Assembly (NCBI RefSeq): GCF_004352835.1
Contig: NZ_SJSB01000017.1
Coordinates: 1 to 64,000, forward strand
Direction of reading: 5' to 3'
DNA: 64,000 nucleotides
Origin: Marinomonas flavescens
GTDB taxonomy: Bacteria; Pseudomonadota; Gammaproteobacteria; Pseudomonadales; Marinomonadaceae
Part shown: positions 26,417-36,819 of the stretch, piece by piece
Numbering within the stretch: the stretch's first letter is position 1
Layout of the letters: each line of letters begins with the position of its first letter
Translations under genes and position numbers: made by a program
Notes under the pieces: generated by a model
Told to the model about the DNA's origin: nothing
The model's database searches: none
Seen by the model: the letters and a program-made list of their open reading frames with translations, nothing else

Positions 26417-27823
26417 TTATAGGCTGTAGTAAAGTTCAAACTCAAGCGGATGAGTTGTCATCGCTACACGTTGAGCTTCTTCTGCTTTTAGGCCGATGTA
26501 AGCATCGATCATGTCATTAGAGAATACGCCGCCTTGAGTTAAGAACTCACGATCTTCGTCTAGACACTTAAGCGCTTCTTCTAAGCTGCTAGCAACTTGA
26601 GGGATAGCGGCTGCTTCTTCAGCTGGAAGGTCGTACAAATCTTTGTCTGCTGCATCGCCAGGGTGAATCTTGTTTTTAATTCCGTCAATACCTGCCATCA
26701 ACATAGCAGAGAACGCTAGGTATGGGTTAGCGGTTGGATCAGGGAAACGAGCTTCAATACGTTTGCCTTTAGGGCTTGCAACGAATGGGATACGGATAGA
26801 AGCAGAACGGTTACGCGCTGAGTAAGCCAACATAACAGGTGCTTCGAAACCAGGAACAAGACGTTTGTAAGAGTTGGTTGATGCGTTAGTGAACGCATTC
26901 AATGCTTTCGCGTGCTTGATGATACCGCCGATGTAGTAAAGCGCCATATCAGATAGACCAGCGTACTGATCACCAGCGAATTGGTTTTCGCCGTCTTTCC
27001 AGAAAGATTGGTGAACATGCATACCAGAACCGTTATCGCCAACGATTGGTTTAGGCATGAAAGTCGCTGTTTTGCCGTAAGCGTGAGCCACGTTATGAAC
27101 ACAGTACTTAAGGATTTGAACTTCATCAGCTTTCTTAACTAGCGTGTTGAATTTAGCACCGATTTCGTTTTGACCAGCAGTGGCAACTTCATGGTGATGA
27201 ACTTCAATAACCAAGCCCATAGATTCCATCGCACCACACATTGCGCCACGTAGATCGTGATGAGAATCAACTGGTGGAACTGGGAAGTAGCCGCCTTTTA
27301 CGAAAGGACGGTGACCCATGTTGCCGCCTTCAATCTTCTTGTTAGAAGACCAAGCAGCTTCTTCAGCGTTGATTTCTACTGTTGAACCAGACATGTCTGT
27401 TTTCCAGCGAACATCATCAAAGATGAAGAATTCAGGCTCAGGACCAAAAAATGCTGTGTCGCCAAGACCGGTTGATTTTAGGAATTCTTCAGCGCGAAGA
27501 GCAACAGAGCGTGGGTCACGATCGTAGCCTTGCATAGTAGAAGGCTCGATGATGTTACAACGAACGATCAAAGTAGACTCTTCAGTGAAAGGATCAACAA
27601 CAACAGTGTCGTCCTGCGGCATCATAATCATGTCGGATTCATTAATGCCTTTCCAGCCTGCAATAGAAGAACCGTCGAACATTTGGCCATTCTCAAAAAA
27701 CTCTTCGTCTACAGTAACTGCTGGAATCGTTACATGTTGCTCTTTACCTTTAAAATCAGTAAAGCGAAGGTCAACCCACTTCGCGTCGTGCTCAGCAATC
27801 AAGGCAAGGGTCTTGTTAGACAT
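26417..27823 (-). CDS. glnA: Glutamine synthetase, type I
   Basis: Makes glutamine from glutamate, ammonia and ATP; a cytoplasmic dodecamer. The 468-residue length is standard. Visible motifs are [17 protein letters not shown], the metal ligands in [11 protein letters not shown] and [20 protein letters not shown], and the adenylylation site Tyr397 (KDLYDLP), at the same number as in E. coli. The last shows it is the adenylylated type controlled by GlnE. Upstream are a near-consensus sigma-54 promoter and several NtrC-like sites. Confidence 0.98.
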   Translation of the reverse strand: MSNKTLALIAEHDAKWVDLRFTDFKGKEQHVTIPAVTVDEEFFENGQMFDGSSIAGWKGINESDMIMMPQDDTVVVDPFTEESTLIVRCNIIEPSTMQGYDRDPRSVALRAEEFLKSTGLGDTAFFGPEPEFFIFDDVRWKTDMSGSTVEINAEEAAWSSNKKIEGGNMGHRPFVKGGYFPVPPVDSHHDLRGAMCGAMESMGLVIEVHHHEVATAGQNEIGAKFNTLVKKADEVQILKYCVHNVAHAYGKTATFMPKPIVGDNGSGMHVHQSFWKDGENQFAGDQYAGLSDMALYYIGGIIKHAKALNAFTNASTNSYKRLVPGFEAPVMLAYSARNRSASIRIPFVASPKGKRIEARFPDPTANPYLAFSAMLMAGIDGIKNKIHPGDAADKDLYDLPAEEAAAIPQVASSLEEALKCLDEDREFLTQGGVFSNDMIDAYIGLKAEEAQRVAMTTHPLEFELYYSL

Positions 27824-27912
27824 AGTTGGTTCTCCAATGTAATTAAAACGAAATTTCTTCCGACATAGTATTTAAAATTGCTTCAAGGTGAAGCGCTGAT
27901 GGTAAATAACTA

Positions 27913-27929
27913 AGCACAAGTTGTGCCAG
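27913..27929 (-). promoter_or_regulatory. Sigma-54 promoter of glnA
   Basis: On the minus strand CTGGCACAACTTGTGCT keeps TGGCAC exactly, with GG and GC separated by ten bases. Transcription would start near 27902, leaving a leader of about 80 nt. Sigma-54 control of glnA is established in enteric bacteria. Confidence 0.82.
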
Positions 27930-27991
27930 AATTTTGGGCGTTCATTTAAAACCTTTAATAACAACAACATAACATAATAAGCGCTTGAAAA

Positions 27992-28081
27992 TGCACAATT
28001 TTATTGCTTTACGATAGAGCATTTCAAAAACCATTGTCACTTTTTAGTGCGATAAATGTCTTCGTGCTCAAAAATGGTGCG
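27992..28081. promoter_or_regulatory. Cluster of NtrC-like sites between glnA and thiI
   Basis: The 337-bp gap between glnA and thiI holds no further gene. Three dyads resemble NtrC sites: TGCACAATTTTATTGCT (27992-28008), TGTCACTTTTTAGTGCG (28035-28051, weak) and TGCTCAAAAATGGTGCG (28065-28081, 11 of 14 fixed positions). They lie about 100, 140 and 170 bp upstream of the expected glnA start, similar to the spacing of the E. coli glnA enhancer. Confidence 0.5.
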
Positions 28082-28160
28082 AATATATTGTTTTCGTCCT
28101 TCTAGCCTTTTCTTTATAATAAGTTCCGTTTTTAATTATCTGGCATGCAACGCACTCTTT

Positions 28161-29615
28161 ATGAAATTTATTGTTAAGTTTTTCGCTGAAATAACCATCA
28201 AAAGCCGTCCTGTAAGAAAATCATTTATCAAGCAACTTCGCCAAAACATAAAACTGGTGCTGAAAAAGCACGATGTCGATGTTGTGGTAGCAGGGAACTG
28301 GGATTTCATTGAGGTGTTGTCTGAACGTGACGATTTGCGCAATGACTTTATTGACGCTCTATCTAATACCGCCGGCATCGCACATTTTCAATTTGTTCGT
28401 GAGTTTCCATTAGTGGACCTTGACGGTGTTGTGGACGAAGCATTGGTGTCTTATGGCGACGTTTTAAAGGATGCCGTGTTTGCAGTGCGAGTTAAGCGTG
28501 TTGGCAAACATCACGACTTCACCTCTGTTGAAGCAGAACGCTATATTGGTGGCTGTTTGAAAGCCAAGTCTGGTGCGCACAGTGTTCGCTTGAAAAATCC
28601 TGATGTGCTGGTGCCAATTGATATTCGAGATAATCGAGTTTGGATGATCGAACAGCGGGTTGAAGGCTTGGGTGGTTATCCGATTGGCTCTCAAGATTCT
28701 GTACTGTCGTTGATTTCAGGTGGTTATGATTCCACTGTAAGTACTTATATGACCATGAGTCGTGGTTTGAAAACGCATTTTTGCTTCTTTAATTTGGGTG
28801 GCGATGCGCACGAAATTGGTGTGAAACAAGTCTCTCATTTTTTGTGGGAAAAATACGGCTCTGGTTTGACGGTAAAATTTGTCACCGTTCCTTTTGAAGA
28901 TGTTGTTGGAGAGATCTTGACGAAAGTGGATAACTCTCAAATGGGGGTTGTCTTGAAACGCATGATGTTACGAGCAGCGTCTCAAGTGATGGAAGGTGTT
29001 AACGCGAAAGCACTGGTGACGGGCGAAAGTGTGGCGCAGGTTTCTAGTCAAACCTTGATTAATTTAAAGGTGATTGATCAGGTGACCGATGAGTTGGTCA
29101 TTCGTCCATTGATCACCACTAATAAACAAGAAATTATAGACAAAGCGATCGATATTGGTACGGCAACGTTTGCGGCCAGTATGCCTGAGTTTTGTGGTGT
29201 AATTTCTGTTAAGCCGACTACGCGAGCAAAAATGCAAAAAGTTCAGCGGGAAGAGGAAAAATTCGACTTCGCTGTATTAGAAAAAGCCATTGATGAAACT
29301 CGTGTTATGTCGATTCAGAATGTCATGGACGATGTCGACAAACAATACCAAGGCGAAGTGCCTGTTGTGCGCATGCCTGTAGCGGATGAAGTTATTATAG
29401 ACATTCGTCACCCAGATGAATCGATAAAGCGCCCATTAAAAGTCAGTGGTCGTCCAGTTAAAATCGTACCATTTTTTGCGTTGGATTCGACGTGGTCCTC
29501 ATTAGACCAAGACGTGATGCATTTATTGTATTGCGGAAAGGGTGTAATGAGTCGGATGCATGCCTCCTATTTATTAGGTAAAGGGCATTCCAACGTCGGA
29601 ATTTATTTACCGTAA
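28161..29615 (+). CDS. thiI: tRNA 4-thiouridine synthase / thiazole sulfur transferase ThiI
   Basis: Makes 4-thiouridine at tRNA position 8 and supplies sulfur for thiamine. The 484-residue product has a ferredoxin-like and THUMP region, a PP-loop ATPase motif (SLISGGYDST), the resolving cysteine in MPEFCGVISVKPT, and a C-terminal rhodanese domain with the persulfide Cys458 (LYCGKGVMSR). These match E. coli ThiI (482 residues). The ATG at 28161 is chosen to fit the family start; the open frame extends 35 codons further without family sequence. It is divergent from glnA. Confidence 0.96.
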   Translation: MKFIVKFFAEITIKSRPVRKSFIKQLRQNIKLVLKKHDVDVVVAGNWDFIEVLSERDDLRNDFIDALSNTAGIAHFQFVREFPLVDLDGVVDEALVSYGDVLKDAVFAVRVKRVGKHHDFTSVEAERYIGGCLKAKSGAHSVRLKNPDVLVPIDIRDNRVWMIEQRVEGLGGYPIGSQDSVLSLISGGYDSTVSTYMTMSRGLKTHFCFFNLGGDAHEIGVKQVSHFLWEKYGSGLTVKFVTVPFEDVVGEILTKVDNSQMGVVLKRMMLRAASQVMEGVNAKALVTGESVAQVSSQTLINLKVIDQVTDELVIRPLITTNKQEIIDKAIDIGTATFAASMPEFCGVISVKPTTRAKMQKVQREEEKFDFAVLEKAIDETRVMSIQNVMDDVDKQYQGEVPVVRMPVADEVIIDIRHPDESIKRPLKVSGRPVKIVPFFALDSTWSSLDQDVMHLLYCGKGVMSRMHASYLLGKGHSNVGIYLP

Positions 29616-29624
29616 AAAAACGAC

Positions 29625-29688
29625 CATGAACGTGATCTATTTATTACCGAAGGTATCTTTGTCATAAATAGATCGCGGGCATGTTTTT
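29625..29688 (+). terminator. Terminator after thiI
   Basis: Long inverted arms (29625-29644 with 29664-29683, about 17 of 20 pairs) are followed by five T, immediately after the thiI stop. Confidence 0.8.
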
Positions 29689-29877
29689 ATGCTTCAAAAA
29701 TACCCTATGAAGATTATTTGTTGACTTTTTTGGTTACTTTAATGGGATCTTCATCAATATAAGGGTACAATTGCGCGAATTTTACCCCGTACTGAGATCC
29801 ACCGCGCTTGAAGAGCATAGCTGCTCGAGCCAAGCAGCGATATATCTTTTTGCTTACGCTTAATGCAGAGAATTAAA

Positions 29878-31698
29878 ATGTCTAATGATATTAGCAAGTT
29901 ACGCAATATAGCCATCATTGCGCACGTTGACCATGGTAAAACTACCTTGGTTGATAAACTATTGAGTCAATCTGGTACTCTTGATCGTAAAGATGAAGGT
30001 TCAGAGCGCATCATGGATTCCAACGATCAAGAAAAAGAACGTGGTATCACCATCTTGGCGAAAAACACGTCAATCATGTGGAATGATTACCGCATCAACA
30101 TCGTAGACACACCAGGACACGCCGATTTCGGTGGTGAAGTGGAACGTGTACTATCTATGGTCGATTGTGTATGTCTATTGGTTGATGCTGTTGATGGCCC
30201 AATGCCGCAAACGCGTTTCGTAACTTCTAAAGCATTTGAGCAAGGTTTGCGTCCTATTGTTGTTATCAACAAAGTTGACCGTCCTGGCGCTCGTCCTGAT
30301 TGGGTTATGGATCAAGTTTTTGATCTTTTTGATAACCTTGGCGCAACAGAAGAACAGTTAGACTTCCCTGTTATTTACGCTTCTGCAATCAACGGTCAAG
30401 CTGGTACTGATCCAGATAACCTAGCAGATGACATGACGCCATTGTACGAAATGATCGTAGAAAGCGTTCCAGTTCCTGATGTTGATCCAGAAGGTACATT
30501 CCAAATGCAGATTTCTGCATTGGATTACGACAGCTACGTTGGTGTTATCGGTGTAGGCCGTATCACACGTGGTAGTTTGTCTCCTAACCAACAAGTGATT
30601 GTAAAATCAGCTGATGGCAAAGAGCGTAAAGGTAAAGTACTAAACGTGAAGGGCTACCATGGTCTAGCGCGTGTTGACACAAACAAAGCGTCTGCTGGTG
30701 ATATCGTATGTATCAACGGCATCGACGGTCTAAGTATCTCTGATACCTTGTGTGATCCTACTTGTGTTGAAGCGCTTCCTGCATTGTCTGTAGATGAGCC
30801 AACAGTAAGCATGACTTTCATGGTAAACGATTCTCCGTTTGCTGGTAAAGAAGGTAAGTACATCACTACTCGTAACATCAAAGACCGTCTAGACCAAGAA
30901 TTGATCCACAACGTTGCATTGCGCGTTAAGCAAGGCGATACACCAGATAAATTTATTGTTTCTGGTCGTGGTGAGCTTCACTTGTCTGTATTGATCGAAT
31001 CAATGCGTCGTGAAGGCTTCGAAATGGGCGTATCCCGTCCTGAAGTTGTTATCAAAGAAATCGACGGTGTTAAATCTGAACCATTTGAAATGGTAGTAAT
31101 CGATGTTGAAGATCAGCATCAAGGTTCTATCATGGAAGAAATCGGCTTACGTAAAGGTGAGCTAACAAACATGGAGCCAGATGGTAAAGGCCGTACACGC
31201 CTTGAATTCATGATGCCTTCACGTGGTCTTATCGGTTTCCGTGGCTTGTTCCTAACATTGACGTCTGGTTCTGGTATTTTGACAAGCGTTTTTGATCACT
31301 ACGGTCCAGTTAAAGACGGTGAAGTTCAAAGTCGTAAAAATGGTGTATTAGTAAGTATGCTTACTGGTAAAACAGCCGCTTACTCTTTGTTTAACTTACA
31401 AAGCCGTGGTCGTATGTTCCTAGGTCACGCGGTTGAAGTGTACGAAGGTCAAATTATCGGTATTCACTCACGTGATAACGATCTAGCCGTTAACCCTGTT
31501 AAAGGTAAGCAGCTGACTAACGTACGTGCTTCTGGTACAGATGAAGCGTTAACGCTTACGCCACCAATCAAGCAAACACTTGAGCAAGCACTTGAATTTA
31601 TCGAAGACGATGAATTGGTAGAAGTAACACCAGTTAGTATTCGTGTTCGTAAGAAATACTTAACTGAAAACGAGCGTAAACGTAACGGTCGTAAGTAA
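29878..31698 (+). CDS. typA: Ribosome-associated GTPase TypA/BipA
   Basis: A translation-factor GTPase related to EF-G, important for ribosome assembly and growth under stress and cold. The 606-residue product has all G motifs: G1 [10 protein letters not shown]2 in the [11 protein letters not shown] switch, G3 DTPGHADF and G4 NKVD. The C-terminal BipA-specific domain ends with a run of basic residues. I use the ATG at 29878, preceded by AGAG, although an ATG five codons earlier is in frame. Codon choice is strongly biased, as in highly expressed genes. Confidence 0.96.
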   Translation: MSNDISKLRNIAIIAHVDHGKTTLVDKLLSQSGTLDRKDEGSERIMDSNDQEKERGITILAKNTSIMWNDYRINIVDTPGHADFGGEVERVLSMVDCVCLLVDAVDGPMPQTRFVTSKAFEQGLRPIVVINKVDRPGARPDWVMDQVFDLFDNLGATEEQLDFPVIYASAINGQAGTDPDNLADDMTPLYEMIVESVPVPDVDPEGTFQMQISALDYDSYVGVIGVGRITRGSLSPNQQVIVKSADGKERKGKVLNVKGYHGLARVDTNKASAGDIVCINGIDGLSISDTLCDPTCVEALPALSVDEPTVSMTFMVNDSPFAGKEGKYITTRNIKDRLDQELIHNVALRVKQGDTPDKFIVSGRGELHLSVLIESMRREGFEMGVSRPEVVIKEIDGVKSEPFEMVVIDVEDQHQGSIMEEIGLRKGELTNMEPDGKGRTRLEFMMPSRGLIGFRGLFLTLTSGSGILTSVFDHYGPVKDGEVQSRKNGVLVSMLTGKTAAYSLFNLQSRGRMFLGHAVEVYEGQIIGIHSRDNDLAVNPVKGKQLTNVRASGTDEALTLTPPIKQTLEQALEFIEDDELVEVTPVSIRVRKKYLTENERKRNGRK

Positions 31699-31757
31699 GA
31701 CATCGCCATTCTTTAACAAGCAACTCGTCAGAGAGGTTTAAAAGAGCAGCAGCAAAT

Positions 31758-31812
31758 AGAGTCACGCAAGTGGCTCTACGAGCGACAGAAGCGCCTTCGG
31801 GCGCTTTTGTTT
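31758..31812 (+). terminator. Double hairpin after typA
   Basis: A first stem (31758-31765 with 31770-31777) closes on a GCAA tetraloop. Twelve bases later a terminator stem (31789-31795 with 31800-31806) closes on TTCG and runs into T-rich sequence. The second is a clear typA terminator; both tetraloops are of unusually stable kinds. Confidence 0.85.
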
Positions 31813-31856
31813 TATCTGGGGTTTGCTAAAGTGCTTGATAGAAAAAGGAGCTGAAA

Positions 31857-32291
31857 ATGAAGGTATTAGTACAGCGAGCATTGAATGCTAGTGTCATGGT
31901 AGAGGGTGAGATCATTGGGGCGATCGATCATGGGCAGCTTGTTTTGGTGGGAATTGAAAAGGGTGATACAGAGCAGGATGTGCAGCGCCTCGCCGATAAA
32001 TTGCTCAAATATCGTATGTTTTCCGATCAAGATGGCAAGATGAATTTAAATGTTCAGCAAGTCGACGGTGGCGTTTTATTAGTGTCTCAGTTTACTTTGG
32101 CGGCAGACACGAAAAAGGGTCTACGCCCTGGGTTTTCCACAGCGGCAGTGCCCGTTGAAGGCGAGCGTTTATTTAATGATTTTGTGGATAAAGTCCGTGC
32201 ACAGTATGATCGTGTCGCGACAGGCCGCTTCGGTGCTGACATGAAGGTATCCTTTACCAATGACGGTCCAGTGACCTTTATGTTGGATTAG
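31857..32291 (+). CDS. dtd: D-aminoacyl-tRNA deacylase
   Basis: Removes D-amino acids (and glycine) wrongly loaded on tRNA. The 144-residue product is of the usual length and has the two active-site motifs, SQFTLAADT (about 77-85) and the C-terminal GPVTFMLD, which form the chirality-checking pocket at the dimer interface. AGGAG lies 6 nt before the ATG. It is flanked by terminators on both sides and so is probably transcribed alone. Confidence 0.96.
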   Translation: MKVLVQRALNASVMVEGEIIGAIDHGQLVLVGIEKGDTEQDVQRLADKLLKYRMFSDQDGKMNLNVQQVDGGVLLVSQFTLAADTKKGLRPGFSTAAVPVEGERLFNDFVDKVRAQYDRVATGRFGADMKVSFTNDGPVTFMLD

Positions 32292-32322
32292 CGTCTGAAT
32301 TCAATCATCGCGAAAGCATAAA

Positions 32323-32350
32323 AAAGCGGCTGTGGATAACAAGCCGCTTT
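32323..32350. terminator. Terminator between dtd and tatC
   Basis: A 9-bp stem (32323-32331 with 32342-32350). It can serve both dtd and the convergent tat operon; A- and T-rich flanks are present on either side. Confidence 0.75.
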
Positions 32351-32381
32351 ATTAACAAAATTTTGACGGAGCAATGGATTG

Positions 32382-33140
32382 TTAAACTTGCTCTGAGTCG
32401 TCTTCAGGTTCTTCTATTTCAACTTTTACCGTTCTTCCTGCCAACAAGCCTAATTCAAAAAGTAGCCACATAGGGATCGCTAACAGCGTTTGAGAGAAAA
32501 TGTCAGGTGGTGTAATAAGCATACCTATGACAAAGCAGCCAAGAAAAACATATGGACGTTTTTTAGATAATGTTGCGACAGTTGTCACGCCTGCTTTTAT
32601 CAAAAGATAAGTGGCAATAGGAATTTCAAACGTGACGCCAAAAGCGAAAAACAGCTTAAGGACAAAGTTAAGGTAGTTGTTGATGTCTGTCATCACAGTC
32701 ACATCACTAGGGCCTACTGTCGTAAAAAACCCAAAGATAAGTGGCAACACAACAAAATACGCAAAAAGTACACCGCCGTAGAAAAGGATAATGCTGGATA
32801 TAAGTAGCGGGATGGCGATTCTTTTTTCGTTTTTGTACAAAGCTGGTGCGATAAAAGACCAAGCTTGATAGAGGGTATAGGGGATAGAAATTAACACTGA
32901 AATCGCAAATGTCAGTTTTAGCGGGGCTAAAAATGGCGATGCAACCTCAGTGGCGATTAGTGAGCTGCCTTTTGGTAATAATAGGCGCAATGGCTCAGAG
33001 ACGATCATATAAAGATCATTGGCAAAGTAATATAAGCCAATAAAAATAACTAAAACAGCAATCACTGATTTTAATAATCGATTTCTTAGCTCAATTAAAT
33101 GGGCAACAAGCGGCGCTTGGGAAGAAGAATCAGTACTCAT
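32382..33140 (-). CDS. tatC: Twin-arginine translocase subunit TatC
   Basis: The inner-membrane receptor of the Tat pathway, which exports folded proteins with RR signal peptides. The 252-residue product has six hydrophobic helices and family motifs: [12 protein letters not shown] near the start, [12 protein letters not shown], the FGVTFEIP segment and LTPPDIFSQ. The TatC and TatB contact residues are typical. Its start is 23 nt after the tatB stop, in a tatA-tatB-tatC operon that also contains hisE and ubiB upstream. Confidence 0.97.
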   Translation of the reverse strand: MSTDSSSQAPLVAHLIELRNRLLKSVIAVLVIFIGLYYFANDLYMIVSEPLRLLLPKGSSLIATEVASPFLAPLKLTFAISVLISIPYTLYQAWSFIAPALYKNEKRIAIPLLISSIILFYGGVLFAYFVVLPLIFGFFTTVGPSDVTVMTDINNYLNFVLKLFFAFGVTFEIPIATYLLIKAGVTTVATLSKKRPYVFLGCFVIGMLITPPDIFSQTLLAIPMWLLFELGLLAGRTVKVEIEEPEDDSEQV

Positions 33141-33163
33141 AGTATTAATAATCTGCCAGTGAA

Positions 33164-33727
33164 TTAAGGGCGAGAGGTGTCAGTTGTGCTGGTTTTATCG
33201 TCTGTACTTGCTTTGTCTGTGCTTATTTTATCTGTACTTACTTTATCTGCATTAGTTTCTGAGTCACGAGTCTTGGATGGATTGAGCTCATTGCTAGCAA
33301 TCGCATTGTCTAACGTAATGTTCTCTTCTTCTAGTTGGTTTGTTGGTTCAGTTGATAACGGCGCCAAGTTTTCTGTTTCTAATGCGCCTTGCAGGATTGT
33401 ATTTTCTTCTGCTTGCGCAACAGTGTTGGATTTTTCAGCATCAATGTCTGCTTTTTCAGCGAGCATTGATTCAGGTAAAGGCGTGATCATGTTTTGAATG
33501 TCGTTGCCTTCTTTTAAAATGCGCTTGTTTGTCTGCTCGATTTTTTGCTGTAGTTCTTCTTGATCCAATTGGGCGTTTATTTCCCGCTGCACCGTACTAA
33601 TAGTACGGCGAATCTTACGAATCCATAGGCCTGCTGTCTTAGCAGCAATAGGAAGCCGTTCAGGGCCAAGAATAATCAAGGCCACTACGAATACAACTAA
33701 TAGTTCTGAGAAGCCAATATCGAACAC
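33164..33727 (-). CDS. tatB: Sec-independent translocase protein TatB
   Basis: The second receptor subunit of the Tat translocase. The first 60 residues are canonical: [26 protein letters not shown] (membrane helix and hinge) and the amphipathic helix. The remaining 130 residues are a low-complexity acidic and serine/threonine-rich tail. The end of the tail consists of five-residue repeats ([15 protein letters not shown]) coded by 15-bp DNA repeats. At 187 residues it is within the variable range for TatB. It lies 3 nt after tatA. Confidence 0.94.
   Translation of the reverse strand: MFDIGFSELLVVFVVALIILGPERLPIAAKTAGLWIRKIRRTISTVQREINAQLDQEELQQKIEQTNKRILKEGNDIQNMITPLPESMLAEKADIDAEKSNTVAQAEENTILQGALETENLAPLSTEPTNQLEEENITLDNAIASNELNPSKTRDSETNADKVSTDKISTDKASTDDKTSTTDTSRP
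33202..33261 (-). repeat. 15-bp tandem repeats in the tatB 3' end
   Basis: Three clear units (33202-33216, 33217-33231, 33232-33246) and one diverged unit encode the D-K-x-S-T repeats of the TatB tail. They differ at two to four positions each. Confidence 0.8.
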
Positions 33728-33730
33728 AGA

Positions 33731-33952
33731 TTAAGCGCTCTTGTCGTCTTTTTTAGTTTCTGACTCGATGACTTTGCTTTGCGCTGTCTTCGATTCCTCT
33801 TCTGCATCATCTTCTTTGTTAACGGCTTCTTTAAAGCCTTTAACTGCACCACCTAAATCGCCACCTAGGTTTTTCAGTTTTTTAGTGCCAAAAATAAGAA
33901 CTAAAATTGCTAAAACAATGAGCAATTGCCAAATACTGATACCACCTAACAT
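33731..33952 (-). CDS. tatA: Sec-independent translocase protein TatA
   Basis: The pore-forming subunit of the Tat translocase, 73 residues. The N-terminal membrane helix ([17 protein letters not shown]), the hinge TKKLKNLG and the amphipathic helix [15 protein letters not shown] are standard, followed by a charged tail. It is the first tat gene of the operon and begins 12 nt after hisE. Confidence 0.96.
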   Translation of the reverse strand: MLGGISIWQLLIVLAILVLIFGTKKLKNLGGDLGGAVKGFKEAVNKEDDAEEESKTAQSKVIESETKKDDKSA

Positions 33953-33964
33953 ATGTATGTACTC

Positions 33965-34297
33965 CTATTTAGTACGGTTAGCTTTTTCTTCCAAGCCTGA
34001 TAAGTTGAATCGTCGCGCTAGCTCATTTAAAACATCATCAGGACCTAAATCAAGATGGGAAAGCATCACTAATGTGTGAAACCATAAATCAGCTGTTTCA
34101 CCAATTACTTCTGAATTATCTTTCGAAACCAATGCATCTTTCGCTGCAATAATAGTCTCTATGCTTTCTTCACCTACTTTTTCGAGTATTTTATTCAACC
34201 CTTTCGCGTGTAAGCTGGCAACATAAGATGAATCAGCTGCCGCTGTTTTGCGTTGTTCTAGGGTGATAGCAAGTTCGGCTAATACGTCGGTTTTCAT
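33965..34297 (-). CDS. hisE: Phosphoribosyl-ATP pyrophosphatase HisE
   Basis: Catalyses the second step of histidine synthesis, removing pyrophosphate from phosphoribosyl-ATP. The 110-residue all-helical product has the MazG-like metal site ([16 protein letters not shown] and [14 protein letters not shown]). In Pseudomonas hisI precedes hisE between ubiB and tatA; here hisE follows ubiB with a gap of only 16 nt, so hisI is absent from this position. There is no HisI domain fused to the protein. Confidence 0.96.
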   Translation of the reverse strand: MKTDVLAELAITLEQRKTAAADSSYVASLHAKGLNKILEKVGEESIETIIAAKDALVSKDNSEVIGETADLWFHTLVMLSHLDLGPDDVLNELARRFNLSGLEEKANRTK

Positions 34298-34313
34298 TAT
34301 AATCTCACGAATG

Positions 34314-35957
34314 TTACGGTTTTAGTATCAATAAGTATAAGCCTACAAAAAAGAGCGAAACGCTCAAAATGTCGGCACTTTGAAGGTATTGAAGTGACTC
34401 TGGGTCTATGGTTAACCATGCCGCGCCTAGACTGACAATGCCCAGTAGTCTAAATGGTATGCCGCGTCTGCTTTGTTTTACTTCTTTACCTAGTTCAAGT
34501 ATCGCAGCTGTTTGTGCTTGCATGCGCTCTTCTTGGTGAGAAATTTGAGTCAGAGCAGAAAAAATCAAATTCGGAATTTTAGGCAATTGGCCCGCCCATT
34601 CTGGCGCTTGTTTGCGCATTTCTTCTATCATGCGCTTTGGCCCCATCTGTTCGTGCATCCAGCGTTCCAAGAAAGGTTTCGCAGTCACCCACAAGTCCAA
34701 ATCGGGATAAAGCTGGCGCCCAAGCCCTTCGATGTTCAGCAGTGTTTTTTCAAGTAAAACAAGTTGAGGTTGGACTTCCATATTAAAGCGTCGAGCGGTT
34801 TGGAATAGACCAATTAGCACTTGCCCAAAAGAAATGTCTTTAAGTGGTTTGGCAAACATAGGTTCGCATACACTTCGAATAGCGGATTCAAAAGCATGAA
34901 CTGGCGTTTCTTTTGGTACCCAGCCACTTTCTACATGTAATTCAGCAACGAGACGATAATCGCGTTTGAAAAACGCCAAAAGATTGCGTGCTAAATAATT
35001 CTTATCGGCATCGTCTAAGCTGCCCATAATTGCGCAATCGATGGCAATGTATTTGGGTTTAAGCGGATTAGATACGTCGACAAAAATATTGCCAGGATGC
35101 ATGTCTGCATGGAAAAAACTGTGAGAGAACACCTGAGTGAAGAATATTTCGACACCACGCTCAGCTAAACATTTCATGTCTACCTTAGCGGCGTTTAATG
35201 CTTTTATGTCTGCAACTGGAATGCCGGATATGCGTTCCATAACCATGATATTTTTATGGCAAAAGTCCCAGTAAACTTGCGGCACATAAAGTAATTCGGA
35301 GTCCGTGAAATTTCGTTGCAATAGGCCTGTATTAGCGGCTTCTTTAGCAAGGTCTAATTCATCCAAAATAGTGTATTCGTAATCAGTCACTACTTCGACA
35401 GGTCGTAAGCGACGGCCATCAGAGCTGGTTTTCGCGACAAAATGGGCCAGAGTATAAAGTAGGCCAATGTCTTGACGAATAGTGGTTTCGATATTTGGTC
35501 GAATTACTTTTACCACAACATCTTCACCGGAGTGGAGCTTAGCGGTATGAACTTGAGCTATGGATGCAGAAGCAAGCGGCGTGGCTGAGAATTCAGCGAA
35601 GAGTTCGCTTACTGGTGCTTTTAAGTCTCGTTCAATAATTGCTTGAGCGGTTTTACCAGAGAATGCAGGCACTTTATCCTGCAGCTTAGCTAGCTCGTCC
35701 GCAATATCGTCATCAAGAAGGTCTCTGCGTGTAGACAATATTTGCCCAAATTTCACGAAGATAGGACCAAGCGATTCTAGCGCTAAACGCAATCGTTCTC
35801 CGCGATTTTTGAGTGCTCTTTGTCTACCAAATCGACAGACTACCCCCATGGTGTAACGCAAATACCAAGGTAGCTTATCAAAAGGAACGAGCGCATCAAG
35901 GCGGAAACGAATCACCGTAAAAATGATACGAATTAAACGCAAAGCACTTCTTAGCAT
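34314..35957 (-). CDS. ubiB: Ubiquinone biosynthesis ATPase/kinase-like protein UbiB
   Basis: An atypical kinase-fold protein with ATPase activity, anchored in the inner membrane and needed for ubiquinone synthesis. The family's KxGQ motif is seen in [15 protein letters not shown], the alanine-rich loop in [11 protein letters not shown], and the catalytic region in [14 protein letters not shown]. Hydrophobic helices at the C-terminus anchor it. I take the ATG at 35957, 1 nt after the ubiE stop, giving 547 residues; the longer reading uses a TTG. ubiJ, which normally lies between ubiE and ubiB, is absent. Confidence 0.95.
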   Translation of the reverse strand: MLRSALRLIRIIFTVIRFRLDALVPFDKLPWYLRYTMGVVCRFGRQRALKNRGERLRLALESLGPIFVKFGQILSTRRDLLDDDIADELAKLQDKVPAFSGKTAQAIIERDLKAPVSELFAEFSATPLASASIAQVHTAKLHSGEDVVVKVIRPNIETTIRQDIGLLYTLAHFVAKTSSDGRRLRPVEVVTDYEYTILDELDLAKEAANTGLLQRNFTDSELLYVPQVYWDFCHKNIMVMERISGIPVADIKALNAAKVDMKCLAERGVEIFFTQVFSHSFFHADMHPGNIFVDVSNPLKPKYIAIDCAIMGSLDDADKNYLARNLLAFFKRDYRLVAELHVESGWVPKETPVHAFESAIRSVCEPMFAKPLKDISFGQVLIGLFQTARRFNMEVQPQLVLLEKTLLNIEGLGRQLYPDLDLWVTAKPFLERWMHEQMGPKRMIEEMRKQAPEWAGQLPKIPNLIFSALTQISHQEERMQAQTAAILELGKEVKQSRRGIPFRLLGIVSLGAAWLTIDPESLQYLQSADILSVSLFFVGLYLLILKP

Positions 35958-35958
35958 A

Positions 35959-36714
35959 TTAGAATTTAAACCCTTTATGTAATGCGACAATACCGCCAGT
36001 CATGTTTTGATAGCTAGTACGCTCAAAGCCAACGTCATCCATCATTCCCTTTAGTGTTTCTTGGTCAGGATGCATGCGAATAGATTCCGCTAAGTAGCGG
36101 TAACTTTCCGAATCATTAGCAATCACTTTGCCGATGAAAGGCAATAAACGAAAAGAATATTGATCGTATATTTGCGACAGTGCTTCGGATTCAGGTTTTG
36201 AGAATTCAAGCACTAATAAGCGGCCGCCGGGTTTAAGAACGCGATACATAGACGCCAGTGCTTTAGATTTGTCCGTAACATTGCGTAGGCCAAAGGCAAT
36301 CGTGATGCAGTCAAAAGTATTGTCTGGAAATGGCAGCTCTTCGGCGTTAGCTTGAACAAACTGCACATTACCAACCACACCATGGTTAGCCAATTTATCA
36401 CGACCTACTTTCAGCATAGAATCATTGATATCCGCTAGGATAACTTGTCCTTTGCTGCCAACTAAGCGAGAAAACTTAAGCGTTAGATCGCCAGTACCAC
36501 CGGCAATATCAAGTACCTTGTTACCCGCGCGGACGCCAGATTGGCTAATAGTGTGGCGTTTCCACAAGCGATGTATACCACCTGACATAAGGTCGTTCAT
36601 AATGTCGTATTTGGTGGCAACAGAATGAAAGACATTAGCAACAGCTTGTACTTTCTCATCAGTAGGGATTTCTTTAAAGCCAAAGTCGGTGGTTTTTTTC
36701 TGATCGTCTTGCAT
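35959..36714 (-). CDS. ubiE: Ubiquinone/menaquinone C-methyltransferase UbiE
   Basis: An S-adenosylmethionine-dependent methyltransferase for the C-methyl step of ubiquinone and menaquinone synthesis. The product has [20 protein letters not shown], the SAM-binding [15 protein letters not shown], and the late [16 protein letters not shown] motif. From the ATG at 36714 it has 251 residues, exactly the length of E. coli UbiE; AGGA lies 11 nt upstream. ATGs at 36726 and 36774 are in frame. It begins the ubiE-ubiB-hisE-tatABC run. Confidence 0.95.
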   Translation of the reverse strand: MQDDQKKTTDFGFKEIPTDEKVQAVANVFHSVATKYDIMNDLMSGGIHRLWKRHTISQSGVRAGNKVLDIAGGTGDLTLKFSRLVGSKGQVILADINDSMLKVGRDKLANHGVVGNVQFVQANAEELPFPDNTFDCITIAFGLRNVTDKSKALASMYRVLKPGGRLLVLEFSKPESEALSQIYDQYSFRLLPFIGKVIANDSESYRYLAESIRMHPDQETLKGMMDDVGFERTSYQNMTGGIVALHKGFKF

Positions 36715-36819
36715 AAACTCATTCATCCTAAGGGCGCCAAGACGCGCCAAATTCTTTAACTGTGGTGCGTACATAATAGTAAAGCATTGTAACTGCCATA
36801 ACTTAGCTAGGGTACTGCT

